A stretch of DNA of 64,000 nt from Amphritea opalescens (GCF_003957515.1 NZ_RQXW01000001.1:310001-374000); one strand, 5' to 3'; shown: positions 1-8,264, counted from the first letter of the stretch. A program made the numbers and translations. The notes: generated by a model from the sequence alone, not told the origin.

Positions 1-369
1 GGCTTTATCTTCTTCGGTTTCAGGCGCTTCAGGGTAGGTAGGGATATCACAGCCCTGTGCTTGAAGTTCTGCGATGCAGGCTTTCAGTTGAGGGATTGAA
101 GCAGAGATATTGGGTAGCTTGATGATGTTAGCGTGTGGGTCTTGAGTTAATGCCCCCAAGAATTTCAATCCATCTTCAGCTTTTTGTTCTTCGGTCAGCT
201 TTTCGGGGAATGCCGAGAGAATACGGCTTGCTAGAGATATGTCGCTAATTTTAACGTCGATGCCGGCCGCTTTGGTAAATGTTCTTACAATTGGTAACAA
301 AGAACAGGTTGCCAGTGAGGGTGCTTCGTCGGTCAGGGTCCAGTAAATAGTGTGATTCGTGGTAGTCAT
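1..369 (-). CDS. icd: NADP-dependent isocitrate dehydrogenase, monomeric type (N-terminal part only)
   Basis: The reverse strand from an ATG at 369 reads 123 codons with no stop and leaves the window at position 1, so only the N-terminus is present. The opening residues MTTTNHTIYWTLTDEAP, followed by a SLLPIVRTFTKAAG stretch, match the start of the large (about 740-residue) monomeric NADP-isocitrate dehydrogenases, not the 420-residue dimeric type. The enzyme oxidises isocitrate to 2-oxoglutarate in the TCA cycle and supplies NADPH. A possible -10 hexamer (TATAAT on the minus strand, 474-479) lies about 105 bases upstream of the start. The family call rests on the N-terminus alone. Confidence 0.88.
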   Translation of the reverse strand, partial: MTTTNHTIYWTLTDEAPSLATCSLLPIVRTFTKAAGIDVKISDISLASRILSAFPEKLTEEQKAEDGLKFLGALTQDPHANIIKLPNISASIPQLKACIAELQAQGCDIPTYPEAPETEEDKA

Positions 370-607
370 TGTATCCCCTTGTCATTTGGCTGGTAGCCAG
401 AGGCTTAACAGAACAGCTTATGGCTATTCGTTACATCTTTGCGTAAGCCCGTAATTAATTATTCCGCGGGCGCATTATACGTCAAAAAATTACTAATACT
501 GAAGTAGTTAGCACGATTCAGGGGGAAGATATCGACTAAAAGATAGTATGAATGTAGTTTTATTACCGTTGAGAGAAGAATTAATGACTGTTTTTCAACG
601 CGAGCAT

Positions 608-632
608 AAAAAAAGGGATCCGTAGATCCCTT
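608..632 (-). terminator. Rho-independent terminator of aroG
   Basis: The inverted repeat AAGGGATC (613-620) / GATCCCTT (625-632) has a four-base loop. On the minus strand it is followed by a run of seven Ts (608-614). It begins 20 bases past the stop of the DAHP synthase gene. Confidence 0.88.
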
Positions 633-651
633 GTTCTTTTCGTGATGTTAA

Positions 652-1719
652 TTAGCGATTAGGCAAAACATCTTTCAGTTTGTTGTGCATGTCCAACAGC
701 GTTTTTTCGGTGGTTTCCCAATCGATACAGGCATCGGTAATGGATACGCCGTATTGTAGGTCCGCTGGATTCGCGGTCATTTTCTGGTTGCCCCAGCCAA
801 GATTCGATTCAACCATCAGACCAACGATCGATTTATTGCCTTCAATAATCTGATTGGTGGCGTTTTCGACCACCAGCGGTTGCAGTGCTGGATCTTTGTT
901 GGAGTTAGCATGGCTGCAGTCGATCATAATGTTTTGCTTCAGACCGGCTTTCTCTAATGCCTGTTCGCAGAGGGCCACATGCACAGAATCATAATTAGGC
1001 TCGCCATTACCGCCACGTAAGACAACATGGCCATATTTGTTACCCCGAGTACGAACGATGGAGACTTGCCCCTGTTCATTAATACCGAGAAAACTATGGG
1101 GATGGGCGACCGACTCGAGTGCGTTGATTGCCACGGTGAGACCGCCATCGGTACCATTTTTAAGGCCCACGGCACCGGAAAGCCCGCTGGACATCTCGCG
1201 GTGTGTTTGAGATTCGGTGGTGCGCGCACCAATAGCCGACCAAGCAATCAGATCTTGGATATACTGTGGTGAGATCGGATCAAGTGCTTCGGTTGCCAAT
1301 GGCAGGCCAGCTTCAGCTAGTTGTAACAGGAGTTCACGGCCAATATGTAAACCCTCTTCAATTTGAAAAGAGTCATCCATACGGGGATCGTTAATCAGGC
1401 CTTTCCAGCCGACGGTGGTACGAGGTTTCTCAAAATAGACGCGCATAACCAGATAGAGAGTGTCCTGTACCTGCTCAGCAAGCTGCTTTAGCTTCTGACC
1501 ATATTCGATAGCCGCTTTGGTATCGTGAATAGAGCAAGGGCCTACCACGATAAATAGCCGCTTATCTTCACCTTTCAGAATGTTCTTAATCGTTTGGCGA
1601 CTTTCCATCACGGAAGTGGCCGCAGATTCTGATAGGGCTAATTTTGCTTTAAGCTGATCAGGCGTGATCAGTACATTATTACTCTCAATATTGAGGTTTT
1701 CGACTCGGTTATCAGACAT
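652..1719 (-). CDS. aroG: 3-deoxy-7-phosphoheptulonate (DAHP) synthase, type I AroF/G/H family
   Basis: This 355-residue protein condenses phosphoenolpyruvate and erythrose 4-phosphate in the first step of the shikimate pathway. Recognisable family blocks are FIVVGPCSIHD (about residue 56), a MRVYFEKPRTTVGWKG segment, the SAIGARTTESQTHREMSSGLS block, LRGGNGEPNYDS and MIDCSHANSNKDP. Length equals the E. coli isozymes (350-356). An AGGAA ribosome site lies 7 bases before the ATG. The gene is monocistronic, with a terminator 20 bases after its stop and an inverted repeat just upstream that could be regulatory. Which aromatic amino acid inhibits it cannot be told by eye, so the symbol is generic. 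Confidence 0.95.
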   Translation of the reverse strand: MSDNRVENLNIESNNVLITPDQLKAKLALSESAATSVMESRQTIKNILKGEDKRLFIVVGPCSIHDTKAAIEYGQKLKQLAEQVQDTLYLVMRVYFEKPRTTVGWKGLINDPRMDDSFQIEEGLHIGRELLLQLAEAGLPLATEALDPISPQYIQDLIAWSAIGARTTESQTHREMSSGLSGAVGLKNGTDGGLTVAINALESVAHPHSFLGINEQGQVSIVRTRGNKYGHVVLRGGNGEPNYDSVHVALCEQALEKAGLKQNIMIDCSHANSNKDPALQPLVVENATNQIIEGNKSIVGLMVESNLGWGNQKMTANPADLQYGVSITDACIDWETTEKTLLDMHNKLKDVLPNR

Positions 1720-1733
1720 CTCAATTTCCTAAA

Positions 1734-1757
1734 GTGCACAGCCTTTACTCTGTACAC
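1734..1757. promoter_or_regulatory. Imperfect inverted repeat in the aroG leader
   Basis: GTGCACAG (1734-1741) and CTGTACAC (1750-1757) are inverted copies with 7 of 8 matches and an 8-base spacer, 15 bases upstream of the aroG ATG. The position suits an operator or an RNA hairpin near the ribosome site. The sequence is not a TyrR box (TGTAAA-N6-TTTACA), so no regulator is named. Confidence 0.3.
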
Positions 1758-1992
1758 CCGTTAGCGCGTTCGTAAAGGAGGTACGTTGTAACATATTCAG
1801 GGGAAAGGTTTAAGTGCTGGTGGTCGCTATCGGATGATACAATTCGAATAAATAGAGAGAGTTTTGATCTGGCGAAGAATTCTGGCTATATTTCGGCAAG
1901 TTTTTCGCTATTTCACGCGGCGTTGAGCGAACTCCTCCGTTATCATGCTGTCCACTATCTGTTCGATCCGACTTACACATTAAGAGGTTACT

Positions 1993-3867
1993 GTGCCTGT
2001 AGTATTTCAATCCTTCGTCTTGCCACGATTAGGCGCCAGCATGGTCGCCGCGCTAATGTTGTTTCTGCTTCAGTTGAGTGCGCCGGTTCAGGCGGGTTTA
2101 TTCGATAACGCCAACCCCTTTGCATCGCAAAAAGGCCCACTGCCGGTAGAGCAGGTGTATCTGCTCGACAGTGAACAGGTCGACGGGCAGGTCAAACTGA
2201 TCTGGACCATTCAAGATGGCTACTACCTTTACCGCGACAAAATAGAACTGAGCTATGGCACCGAAGTGGCCGAGCTTAATCGTAGCTATTCTGATGCGGT
2301 CCAAAAAGATGATCCTTTATTTGGCCAAGTTTGGGTGTATCACAACCAAGCGTTAGTGAATCTGGATCTCACCAGCACCACCGGCCAACCGGTCGATAGC
2401 AAAATTTCCATTACCTATCAGGGCTGTTGGGATGGGGGCATTTGCTACCCACCGGTAACTACCACCGTTGACCTAAAGCAGCTGCCAGTGAGCACCGCAG
2501 CGGTGACGCCAGCGACTGATACAGCGCAGGTTAGTACAGCACCGGCGACCTATGCGCCCTTAGCGCAGAGCGAGCAGGATCGTTTTGCCGCTATGATCTC
2601 CGGCAGTAGTCTGTTGTTAACCTTGGGGGCCTTTTTTGTCGCCGGGCTCGCCTTAGCGCTGACCCCCTGTGTCTTTCCTATGATTCCTATTCTGTCGAGT
2701 ATTATTGCCGGGCAGGGCCACCGCACCACGGCGATGCACGGCTTTATGCTATCGCTGGTGTATGTGTTGGCGGTGGCGGTCACCTATACCATCGCTGGAG
2801 TGATTGCTGGGCTGTTCGGTGAAAACCTTCAGGCAGCCTTCCAGAATGCCTGGATTATCGGCTTGTTTAGTTTTGTCTTTGTGCTGCTGTCGCTGTCGAT
2901 GTTTGGTTTCTACGAGCTGCAACTGCCCAATGCCCTACAAAGCCGTTTAAACAACCTCAGTAACAGTCAAAAAGGTGGTTCTGTGATGGGGGTTGCGATC
3001 ATGGGCCTGTTATCCGCCTTGATTGTTGGTCCCTGTATGGCGGCACCGTTGGCGGGGGCGTTGATCTATATCGGCCAGACCGGCGATCCGTTACTCGGTG
3101 GCGCCGCGCTGTTCAGCCTGAGCATGGGGATGGGCGTGCCCTTACTGATTGTCGGCGCATCGGCGGGTAAGTTGTTGCCTAAGGCAGGCGTGTGGATGGA
3201 GAGCGTTAAAGCTGGCTTTGGAGTGATGTTGCTGTTGCTGGCGGTGTGGATGCTGGATCGAGTGATCGACGATAGTATCGCGCTGCTGCTGTATGCGGTT
3301 ATCTTGCTGGTGGCGGCGGTGTATATGAAAGCCTTGGATCGATTACAGGATGAGGCTCGAGGCTGGCGTGTGTTCTGGAAAGGTATCGGCGTGGTGTTGC
3401 TGTTATATGGCACCTTGCTCTTTGTGGGCGGTATGACCGGCGGCACCAGCTTGTTACAACCGCTGAAACATATTGCCGTGGCAGGGTCTGCTCAAGCGTC
3501 GACGGAGATGCACTTTGTGAAGGTGACCAACAAGAGCCAACTGGATCAGTTGTTAGCGGAAGCCAAAGCGCAAAATAAGCCGGTGCTGCTCGACTTCTAT
3601 GCCGATTGGTGTGTGGCCTGTGTCGAGCTGGATCTGTTTACCTTTTCGGATGCAGGTGTACAGCAGGGGCTGAGCGGCTTCTCACGCATCAAAGTGGATG
3701 TCACCGCTAATGATGATGACGCAAAAGAGTTAAGCCGTGATTATAGTGTGATAGGCCCGCCTGCGTTGATCTTCTATGATCGTGCGGGCACATTGCAGGC
3801 GAATATGACCCTTATCGGGGTGATCGAGCCAGAGGTATTTATCAACCATATCGCTCGACTGCGTTAA
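1993..3867 (+). CDS. dsbD: Thiol:disulfide interchange protein DsbD
   Basis: DsbD carries electrons from cytoplasmic thioredoxin across the inner membrane to periplasmic proteins such as DsbC and the cytochrome c maturation thiols. All three cysteine pairs are visible in the 624 residues. C145 and C151 (CWDGGIC) lie in the periplasmic alpha domain, C226 (LTPCVFP) and C348 (VGPCMAAP) in the eight-helix membrane domain, and C540/C543 (WCVAC) in the C-terminal thioredoxin domain. A signal peptide ends near residue 34 (PVQA). Translation starts at a GTG preceded by AGAGG. It is a single gene convergent with scoAB across a shared terminator. Its electron supply is relevant to the cytochrome c subunits of the cbb3 oxidase encoded further on. 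Confidence 0.96.
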   Translation: MPVVFQSFVLPRLGASMVAALMLFLLQLSAPVQAGLFDNANPFASQKGPLPVEQVYLLDSEQVDGQVKLIWTIQDGYYLYRDKIELSYGTEVAELNRSYSDAVQKDDPLFGQVWVYHNQALVNLDLTSTTGQPVDSKISITYQGCWDGGICYPPVTTTVDLKQLPVSTAAVTPATDTAQVSTAPATYAPLAQSEQDRFAAMISGSSLLLTLGAFFVAGLALALTPCVFPMIPILSSIIAGQGHRTTAMHGFMLSLVYVLAVAVTYTIAGVIAGLFGENLQAAFQNAWIIGLFSFVFVLLSLSMFGFYELQLPNALQSRLNNLSNSQKGGSVMGVAIMGLLSALIVGPCMAAPLAGALIYIGQTGDPLLGGAALFSLSMGMGVPLLIVGASAGKLLPKAGVWMESVKAGFGVMLLLLAVWMLDRVIDDSIALLLYAVILLVAAVYMKALDRLQDEARGWRVFWKGIGVVLLLYGTLLFVGGMTGGTSLLQPLKHIAVAGSAQASTEMHFVKVTNKSQLDQLLAEAKAQNKPVLLDFYADWCVACVELDLFTFSDAGVQQGLSGFSRIKVDVTANDDDAKELSRDYSVIGPPALIFYDRAGTLQANMTLIGVIEPEVFINHIARLR

Positions 3868-3950
3868 CAGTGGTTAGTGAGATTGTTAGTGAGGTTCTTT
3901 GTGCATAAGGCGCTATCAATCGCGAAGCAAAAAGCGAAATAAGCGACATA

Positions 3951-3984
3951 AAAAAAGGCTGATGCGTAAGCATCAGCCTTTTTT
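3951..3984. terminator. Bidirectional terminator between dsbD and scoB
   Basis: A long perfect stem, AAAAAAGGCTGATGC (3951-3965) pairing with GCATCAGCCTTTTTT (3970-3984) around a GTAA loop, is flanked by A and T runs. It can end transcription from dsbD on the plus strand and from scoB on the minus strand. Confidence 0.92.
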
Positions 3985-4025
3985 GTTGGGACCATTTGTT
4001 AGGCTTAACAACCTAACGCTGTCCT

Positions 4026-4685
4026 TTAAGCGAAGGTCATTTCCGGCACGTTGTCCGGCACAATCAATTTACCTTCGGTCTTCTCGATAATCTCTTCGAC
4101 CGACACACCTGGTGCCCGCTCTTTCAGATGGAAAGCACCATCTTCAATTTCGAGGTAGGCGAGGTCGGTCAAGACTTTCTTAATGCAACCACGGCCAGTC
4201 AGTGGCAATGAGCATTCGGTCAATAGTTTCGATTCGCCATGCTTAGATGCGTGGGTCATGGTGACGATAATATTATCCGCACCGGCCACGAGATCCATTG
4301 CACCGCCCATGCCTTTAATCAGCTTGCCGGGAATCATCCACGAGGCGATATTGCCGTTCACATCCACTTCAAATGCGCCCAACACGGTGAGATCAACGTG
4401 TCCGCCACGAATCATGGCAAAGGATTCCGCTGAGGAGAAAATCGATGCACCTGTAGCAGCGGTAACCGTCTGCTTACCGGCGTTAATCATATCCGCATCA
4501 ATTTCATCTTCGGTTGGGAAGGGACCCATACCCAGCAAGCCATTTTCGGATTGCAGCATTACTTCAATCCCCGCAGGGACATAGTTTGCAACGAGTGTAG
4601 GGATACCGATGCCCAGGTTTACGTAAAAACCATCCTGAAGCTCGCGTGCTACACGCTGAGCCATCTGTTCACGAGAGAGTGCCAT
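4026..4685 (-). CDS. scoB: 3-oxoacid CoA-transferase subunit B
   Basis: This is the beta subunit (219 residues) of succinyl-CoA:3-oxoacid CoA-transferase, which moves CoA from succinyl-CoA to acetoacetate for ketone-body or short-chain acid use. The catalytic glutamate lies in the SENGLLGMGP block near residue 47. The GIGIPTLVANY and GGHVDLTVLGAFEVD blocks are typical of the family, and the protein matches full-length bacterial ScoB. The gene follows scoA on the same strand with a 65-base gap and is probably cotranscribed. AtoA-type acetate transferases are close relatives; the adjacent LysR gene does not settle the acid preference. A long plus-strand reading frame (4646-5623) overlaps this pair and is dismissed. 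Confidence 0.93.
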   Translation of the reverse strand: MALSREQMAQRVARELQDGFYVNLGIGIPTLVANYVPAGIEVMLQSENGLLGMGPFPTEDEIDADMINAGKQTVTAATGASIFSSAESFAMIRGGHVDLTVLGAFEVDVNGNIASWMIPGKLIKGMGGAMDLVAGADNIIVTMTHASKHGESKLLTECSLPLTGRGCIKKVLTDLAYLEIEDGAFHLKERAPGVSVEEIIEKTEGKLIVPDNVPEMTFA

Positions 4686-4750
4686 TGTTTTTCCTCTTCT
4701 CCCTAATAGCCGTTATAACGCGACAGCTATTTGGAATACATTATTATTGT

Positions 4751-5452
4751 TTAGCCCTGACGTACGGTACGTTGCTCAATACGCTTCTCGAAGGTGCCTT
4801 TAATCACCCGATTGACGTAGATGCCGGGGGTGTGAATCTCGCTAGGGTTCAACTCGCCGGGTTCGACGATCTCTTCCACTTCAACCACGGTGATTTTGCC
4901 TGCTGTCGCGGCCATCGGATTAAAGTTCTGAGCGGTGTCGCGGTAAACCACGTTACCGTAAGTGTCGGCTTTCCAACCTTTAACAATGGCGAAGTCACCG
5001 GTAATGGATTCTTCCATAATGTAGTGACGGCCGTTAAATGCGCGTACTTCTTTACCATCACCTACTGGTGTGCCGTAGCCTGTTGCGGTGTAGAACGCAG
5101 GGATACCAGCGCCGCCAGCGCGCATCTTCTCGGCCAAGGTGCCTTGGGGTGTCAGTTCAACCTCAAGCTCGCCTGCCAGCAGCTGTTTTTCAAACAGTGC
5201 GTTTTCGCCAACGTAAGAGGAGATCATTTTTTTGATTTGACGATCAACCAGCAGAATACCCAGACCGAAGTCATCGATACCGCAGTTGTTAGATACAATC
5301 GTGAGGTCTTTGGTGCCCATCGTTCTGATCTGCTTGATCAGATTTTCAGGGATACCGCAAAGGCCGAAGCCGCCTGCGATAACGGTCATGCCGTCTTCCA
5401 GGCCTGCCATCGCTTCTTCGTAGCTATTTACTACCTTGTTGAAACCCGACAT
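4751..5452 (-). CDS. scoA: 3-oxoacid CoA-transferase subunit A
   Basis: This is the alpha subunit (233 residues) of the same CoA-transferase. It shows the glycine-rich CoA-binding segment [13 protein letters not shown] near residue 27 and family blocks [12 protein letters not shown] and [17 protein letters not shown]. It is the first gene of a two-gene operon with scoB, transcribed away from a LysR-type regulator that starts at 5720. The 267-base spacer between them holds two perfect inverted repeats, one in the scoA leader and one nearer the regulator, so control by that regulator is the natural guess. PHA synthase encoded in the same window makes acetoacetyl-CoA turnover a plausible physiological link, but that is inference. 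Confidence 0.93.
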   Translation of the reverse strand: MSGFNKVVNSYEEAMAGLEDGMTVIAGGFGLCGIPENLIKQIRTMGTKDLTIVSNNCGIDDFGLGILLVDRQIKKMISSYVGENALFEKQLLAGELEVELTPQGTLAEKMRAGGAGIPAFYTATGYGTPVGDGKEVRAFNGRHYIMEESITGDFAIVKGWKADTYGNVVYRDTAQNFNPMAATAGKITVVEVEEIVEPGELNPSEIHTPGIYVNRVIKGTFEKRIEQRTVRQG

Positions 5453-5487
5453 GTGTGCAACTCCGCATTAGCTGTTGTTGTTATAGG

Positions 5488-5534
5488 CAGGTACCCGGCT
5501 GGGACAATTCTGTTGCCAGAACTCCGGGTACCTG
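5488..5534. repeat. 11-bp perfect inverted repeat in the scoA 5' leader
   Basis: CAGGTACCCGG (5488-5498) and CCGGGTACCTG (5524-5534) are exact inverted copies 25 bases apart, with a smaller nested CTGG/CCAG pair. In scoA mRNA this would fold into a stable hairpin starting about 36 bases before the start codon. It could be a 5' mRNA stabiliser, an attenuator or a protein-binding site. Confidence 0.5.
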
Positions 5535-5641
5535 ATGCAACCATTCTGACCCATATCGGCTGGCCTAAAAAGGTCAATCGAGTGGATCGGTGGGTTAAGT
5601 CTCATATACTGGCTATTATTTAGCAAATTTAATAATTTAAA

Positions 5642-5668
5642 CTATTTATAAGATTTCTTTATAAATAG
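5642..5668. promoter_or_regulatory. Candidate LysR-type operator between scoA and its regulator
   Basis: CTATTTATAA (5642-5651) and TTATAAATAG (5659-5668) form a perfect 10-bp inverted repeat with a 7-base spacer, 52 bases before the LysR start codon. LysR-type proteins usually bind such AT-rich dyads (T-N11-A type) between themselves and a divergent target operon. Confidence 0.5.
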
Positions 5669-5719
5669 ACTGTAAATTACCCTTTATCGAGAGAATAGAG
5701 TACATAAACGCGGTGAGAT

Positions 5720-6637
5720 ATGGCCAATATTACCCTTAAACAGTTGAAAGCCTTTGTGGCGGTTGCCCGCACCCAGAGCTTTACCGAAGCCTGTATACAG
5801 GTGCATCTGTCGCAACCGGCGTTGAGCATCGCCATTAAAAACCTCGAAGAGGAGGTTGGAGGTGCGCTCTTTAGCCGCACCACTCGGGCGATTGCGCTCA
5901 CGCCGGAAGGGGAGGAGTTCTATCCGGTCGCCCGTAAAATATTGCAGGACTGTGATCTGGCCCTAGAAGATCTTAGCCAGCGGTTTGCCCTCAATCGAGG
6001 CCGAGTGGTGTTAGCGGCTATGCCATCGTTTGCCAGTAGCTTGTTACCGGGGCTGATCAGTGAGTATCGCACCCTCTATCCCGGTGTTAGTGTCACCGTG
6101 AATGATGTGATCGCCGAAGACGTGGTGGATACGGTACGCAATGGCCAAGTGGAGGTAGGCATTACCTTTGACCCTGGCCGTTCTGAAGATCTCTCTTTTA
6201 TGCCCCTGTTTGATGATCGTTTCGTGGCGGTTGTTCCTGCACAACACACCTTGGCTGAGCATGACAAAGTCTCGTGGCAGGCACTGCTGAATAATGACTT
6301 TATCGCCTTGCAGCGGCCCTCCAGTATCCGTTTATTGATCGAAGCCAAGTTGCGCCAGTTAGGGATGCAGATGTCGCCGGAGTTTGAAACCCATCAGTTG
6401 GCCACCATCGGGCGCATGGTGGTCACCGGTTTAGGGGTGAGTGCAGTGCCGTCACTCTGTATTCAGCAGATGCGGGAGCAGGGCGCCGTCTGTCGTGAAC
6501 TCCATACGCCGGTGATGTCCCGCCCAGTGGGCATCGTCACCCGCAAACGCTATCCACTTTCAACCGCCGCACGCAGCTTGGTTGATATTATTCAGGCATC
6601 GGCGGAGGAGCTTGCCCAAGAAGTGAGGTTGACTTGA
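5720..6637 (+). CDS. LysR-family transcriptional regulator, divergent from scoAB
   Basis: The 305-residue protein has the standard LysR layout. An N-terminal winged helix-turn-helix spans residues 1-62 (LKQLKAFVAVARTQSF, then HLSQPALSIAIKNLEEEVG). A periplasmic-binding-protein-like effector domain follows from about residue 90. It is transcribed divergently from scoAB, the classic arrangement for a regulator of its neighbour. A perfect AT-rich dyad lies 52 bases upstream of its ATG. The inducer is unknown; acetoacetate, 3-hydroxybutyrate or another CoA-transferase substrate would fit the context. Assignment to the family is secure and the target is inferred. Confidence 0.92.
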   Translation: MANITLKQLKAFVAVARTQSFTEACIQVHLSQPALSIAIKNLEEEVGGALFSRTTRAIALTPEGEEFYPVARKILQDCDLALEDLSQRFALNRGRVVLAAMPSFASSLLPGLISEYRTLYPGVSVTVNDVIAEDVVDTVRNGQVEVGITFDPGRSEDLSFMPLFDDRFVAVVPAQHTLAEHDKVSWQALLNNDFIALQRPSSIRLLIEAKLRQLGMQMSPEFETHQLATIGRMVVTGLGVSAVPSLCIQQMREQGAVCRELHTPVMSRPVGIVTRKRYPLSTAARSLVDIIQASAEELAQEVRLT

Positions 6638-6799
6638 TTGGAGTGGTGATATGACCTAACGCTTTGATTTAACGGCATGCGACTATTAAAATTTAGGCAG
6701 GTTTATGGCAGGGACGTAGCCTCCATAGTGTCATCCATGGGGCTGATTAAGAGATTGCTTTGGTTTCTGCCATCTGCCCTTGATTGTGCGAAACTACGT

Positions 6800-6832
6800 C
6801 ATCATAACGTTATGATGCTACAATGTTATAAC
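6800..6832. promoter_or_regulatory. Palindromic operator of the toxin-antitoxin operon
   Basis: CATCATAACGTTATGATG (6800-6817) is a perfect 18-base palindrome. GTTATAAC (6825-6832), a second palindrome sharing the GTTAT core, is centred 20 bases further on, two helical turns away. The pair lies 23-55 bases upstream of the antitoxin ATG, where ribbon-helix-helix antitoxins normally bind to repress their own operon. Confidence 0.65.
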
Positions 6833-6854
6833 GCTATCTAACCAAAGGTGATTT

Positions 6855-7088
6855 ATGAGTACTTTATCCAAACGTTCGACTGTTTATTTCGAGCCTTCAA
6901 TCCATAACGCTTTAAAACTCAAAGCGGCGTCTTCTAACACGTCAGTCTCTGAGCTTATCGATGAAGCTGTACGGCTGCTGATGCGCGAAGATCAAGAGGA
7001 CCTCACCGCCGTGAGACAGCGAGCGAATGAGCCTGAAATATCTTACGAAGAACTGTTAAACAGTTTGGAAGCCGATGGAAAAATATAA
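6855..7088 (+). CDS. Ribbon-helix-helix antitoxin (RelB/CopG type)
   Basis: This 77-residue protein pairs with the overlapping toxin gene. The N-terminus has the pattern of a ribbon-helix-helix DNA-binding domain: a short strand (KRSTVYFEP) followed by two helices (HNALKLKAASS, then SVSELIDEAVRLLM). The acidic C-terminal tail (residues 50-77) is the part expected to wrap around and neutralise the toxin. An AAAGGTG ribosome site precedes the ATG. Its last 14 bases overlap the toxin start, giving translational coupling. Autoregulation through the upstream palindromes is likely. The exact antitoxin subfamily is not certain. Confidence 0.85.
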   Translation: MSTLSKRSTVYFEPSIHNALKLKAASSNTSVSELIDEAVRLLMREDQEDLTAVRQRANEPEISYEELLNSLEADGKI

Positions 7089-7338
7089 AATCACTTTCAA
7101 GAAGTCTGTCACTAAGGACTTCAAGGCACTTCCTAAAGCTGATATTAAAAAAATATTGGCAAGAATCGACTCATTAGCTACAAACCCTAGAAGAGAAGGT
7201 GCGATCAAGTTAAGTGGTCAAGATCTATATCGTATTCGCCAAGGGCTTTACAGAATCATTTATGAAATCAGAGATAAAGAGCTTGTGGTACTGGTTATAA
7301 AGGTCGGCCATCGTTCGGATGTATATCAACGGAGTTAA
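7075..7338 (+). CDS. RelE/ParE-superfamily toxin
   Basis: The 87-residue basic protein has the RelE fold signature: KYKITFKKSVTKDFKALP at the N-terminus, a central KLSGQDLYRIRQGLYRIIYEI block, and the closing strand LVVLVIKVGHRSDVY. The arginine and tyrosine residues in the last two blocks (YRIRQGLYRIIYEI and the GHRSDVY end) resemble those RelE-type mRNA interferases use for ribosome-dependent mRNA cleavage, so RNase activity is more likely than gyrase poisoning. This is judged from sequence alone. It overlaps the antitoxin by 14 bases. The pair sits alone between the LysR gene and trmK, consistent with a small horizontally acquired cassette. Confidence 0.87.
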   Translation: MEKYKITFKKSVTKDFKALPKADIKKILARIDSLATNPRREGAIKLSGQDLYRIRQGLYRIIYEIRDKELVVLVIKVGHRSDVYQRS

Positions 7339-7343
7339 CCCGC

Positions 7344-7463
7344 ATGACAACAAGGGCGATTAAAAAGGCAAAACCCATTGCTGCTTGTTCGCTTGGAACA
7401 GATGTCCGCAAGCACTGGTGTAGCGAGGCACGCCCTCGTGCCGATAAGCGTATGAAGCGATAA
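7344..7463 (+). CDS. Possible 39-residue basic small ORF after the toxin
   Basis: An ATG at 7344, five bases past the toxin stop, opens a 39-codon frame ending at 7463. A GGAG motif (7331-7334) lies 9 bases upstream. The predicted peptide is rich in lysine and arginine and has two cysteines. Near its end the DNA carries a GGCACG/CGTGCC hairpin. I recognise no family. It may be a third gene of the toxin-antitoxin operon, a remnant of something larger, or chance; its favourable spacing is the only support. Confidence 0.2.
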   Translation: MTTRAIKKAKPIAACSLGTDVRKHWCSEARPRADKRMKR

Positions 7464-7521
7464 CCTAATTCATGCATCCTTGCTCTCTCTATGGCGCCCA
7501 ATCAAGGGTCTAATCAAGAGT

Positions 7522-8193
7522 TTAATCAATGACCGAACGATAAGCCTCGATAATGTGGCTCACATCCACGGTGCTGCCCTGTTGCATCCGTTGGTAGTGA
7601 TTTAGCGTTGTCTGTAAATAGCGCTGAATGATGCCTTGTTGCTCCTCTGAATGGGCCTGCCATAGTCTGTCACCCACTGGACTGATAGGTCTACCGGCAT
7701 TGCTGTCAGCTGACACCAGTATGATTTCGTAAAAGCGATGGTTCTCTTCGATCAAAGCTTCATCTTTCAAGCTGAAATTGAGTTCGATCAACGTCTGACG
7801 CAGGGCAAATTGATGGTGCACGGGGCAGAGTAGAAAATCGAGGCTCAAGCCTGCATGTGTTTGTTGAATGGCGCTAACAAACTGCTTAATAAGATCACCA
7901 CCTACCCCCGCAATAATGATCAGTTGCCTGCTGCTGTGCTGTTCTAATGGCAATGCCGCGACATCAAGGCAGTGGGTAGTCCAGTTATCAGCGAGATCGG
8001 GGTAATGCTGTTGCAGTCGGTTTTCTAATTCAGTGATCAGTGCGGGGACGATATCCACAAAATGGATCTGAGCGCCGCTGTGTGAGAGTAGGGCAGCACC
8101 GAGATGGCCATGGTCACAACAGCAATCCCAGATATGGCTGTAGCCGGGTGTTACCATCCGTTCAATCTGGGTTAATCGTTTACTGAGTTTCAA
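7522..8193 (-). CDS. trmK: tRNA (adenine-N1)-methyltransferase, TrmK/COG2384 family
   Basis: The 223-residue protein resembles TrmK, which methylates N1 of adenosine 22 in tRNA using S-adenosylmethionine. The N-terminal KLSKRLTQIERMV leader, a WDCCCDHGHLGAALL SAM-binding loop (about residues 22-36) and an IIIAGVGGDLI block (about 92-102) are typical. The class I Rossmann methyltransferase domain covers roughly the first 150 residues, and a helical C-terminal extension contacts tRNA in homologues. It reads on the minus strand in the same direction as the next lipoprotein gene but is separated from it by a terminator. Gammaproteobacterial members are less studied than the Bacillus enzyme, so the target base is by homology. 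Confidence 0.8.
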   Translation of the reverse strand: MKLSKRLTQIERMVTPGYSHIWDCCCDHGHLGAALLSHSGAQIHFVDIVPALITELENRLQQHYPDLADNWTTHCLDVAALPLEQHSSRQLIIIAGVGGDLIKQFVSAIQQTHAGLSLDFLLCPVHHQFALRQTLIELNFSLKDEALIEENHRFYEIILVSADSNAGRPISPVGDRLWQAHSEEQQGIIQRYLQTTLNHYQRMQQGSTVDVSHIIEAYRSVID

Positions 8194-8264
8194 GAAAGGG
8201 CCAGAGTTAGGTGAAAATGTGTATTGTAATGTCTTTCTGCTGTGTAGAGCACGCTACATTAGGT

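Noticed and set aside
3899-4090. 63-codon plus-strand frame over the dsbD-scoB terminator
   Set aside because: It spans a strong terminator and runs antisense into scoB.
4646-5623. Long plus-strand frame (325 codons) across scoA and scoB
   Set aside because: It lies antisense to two conserved CoA-transferase genes and has no recognisable domain or ribosome site.
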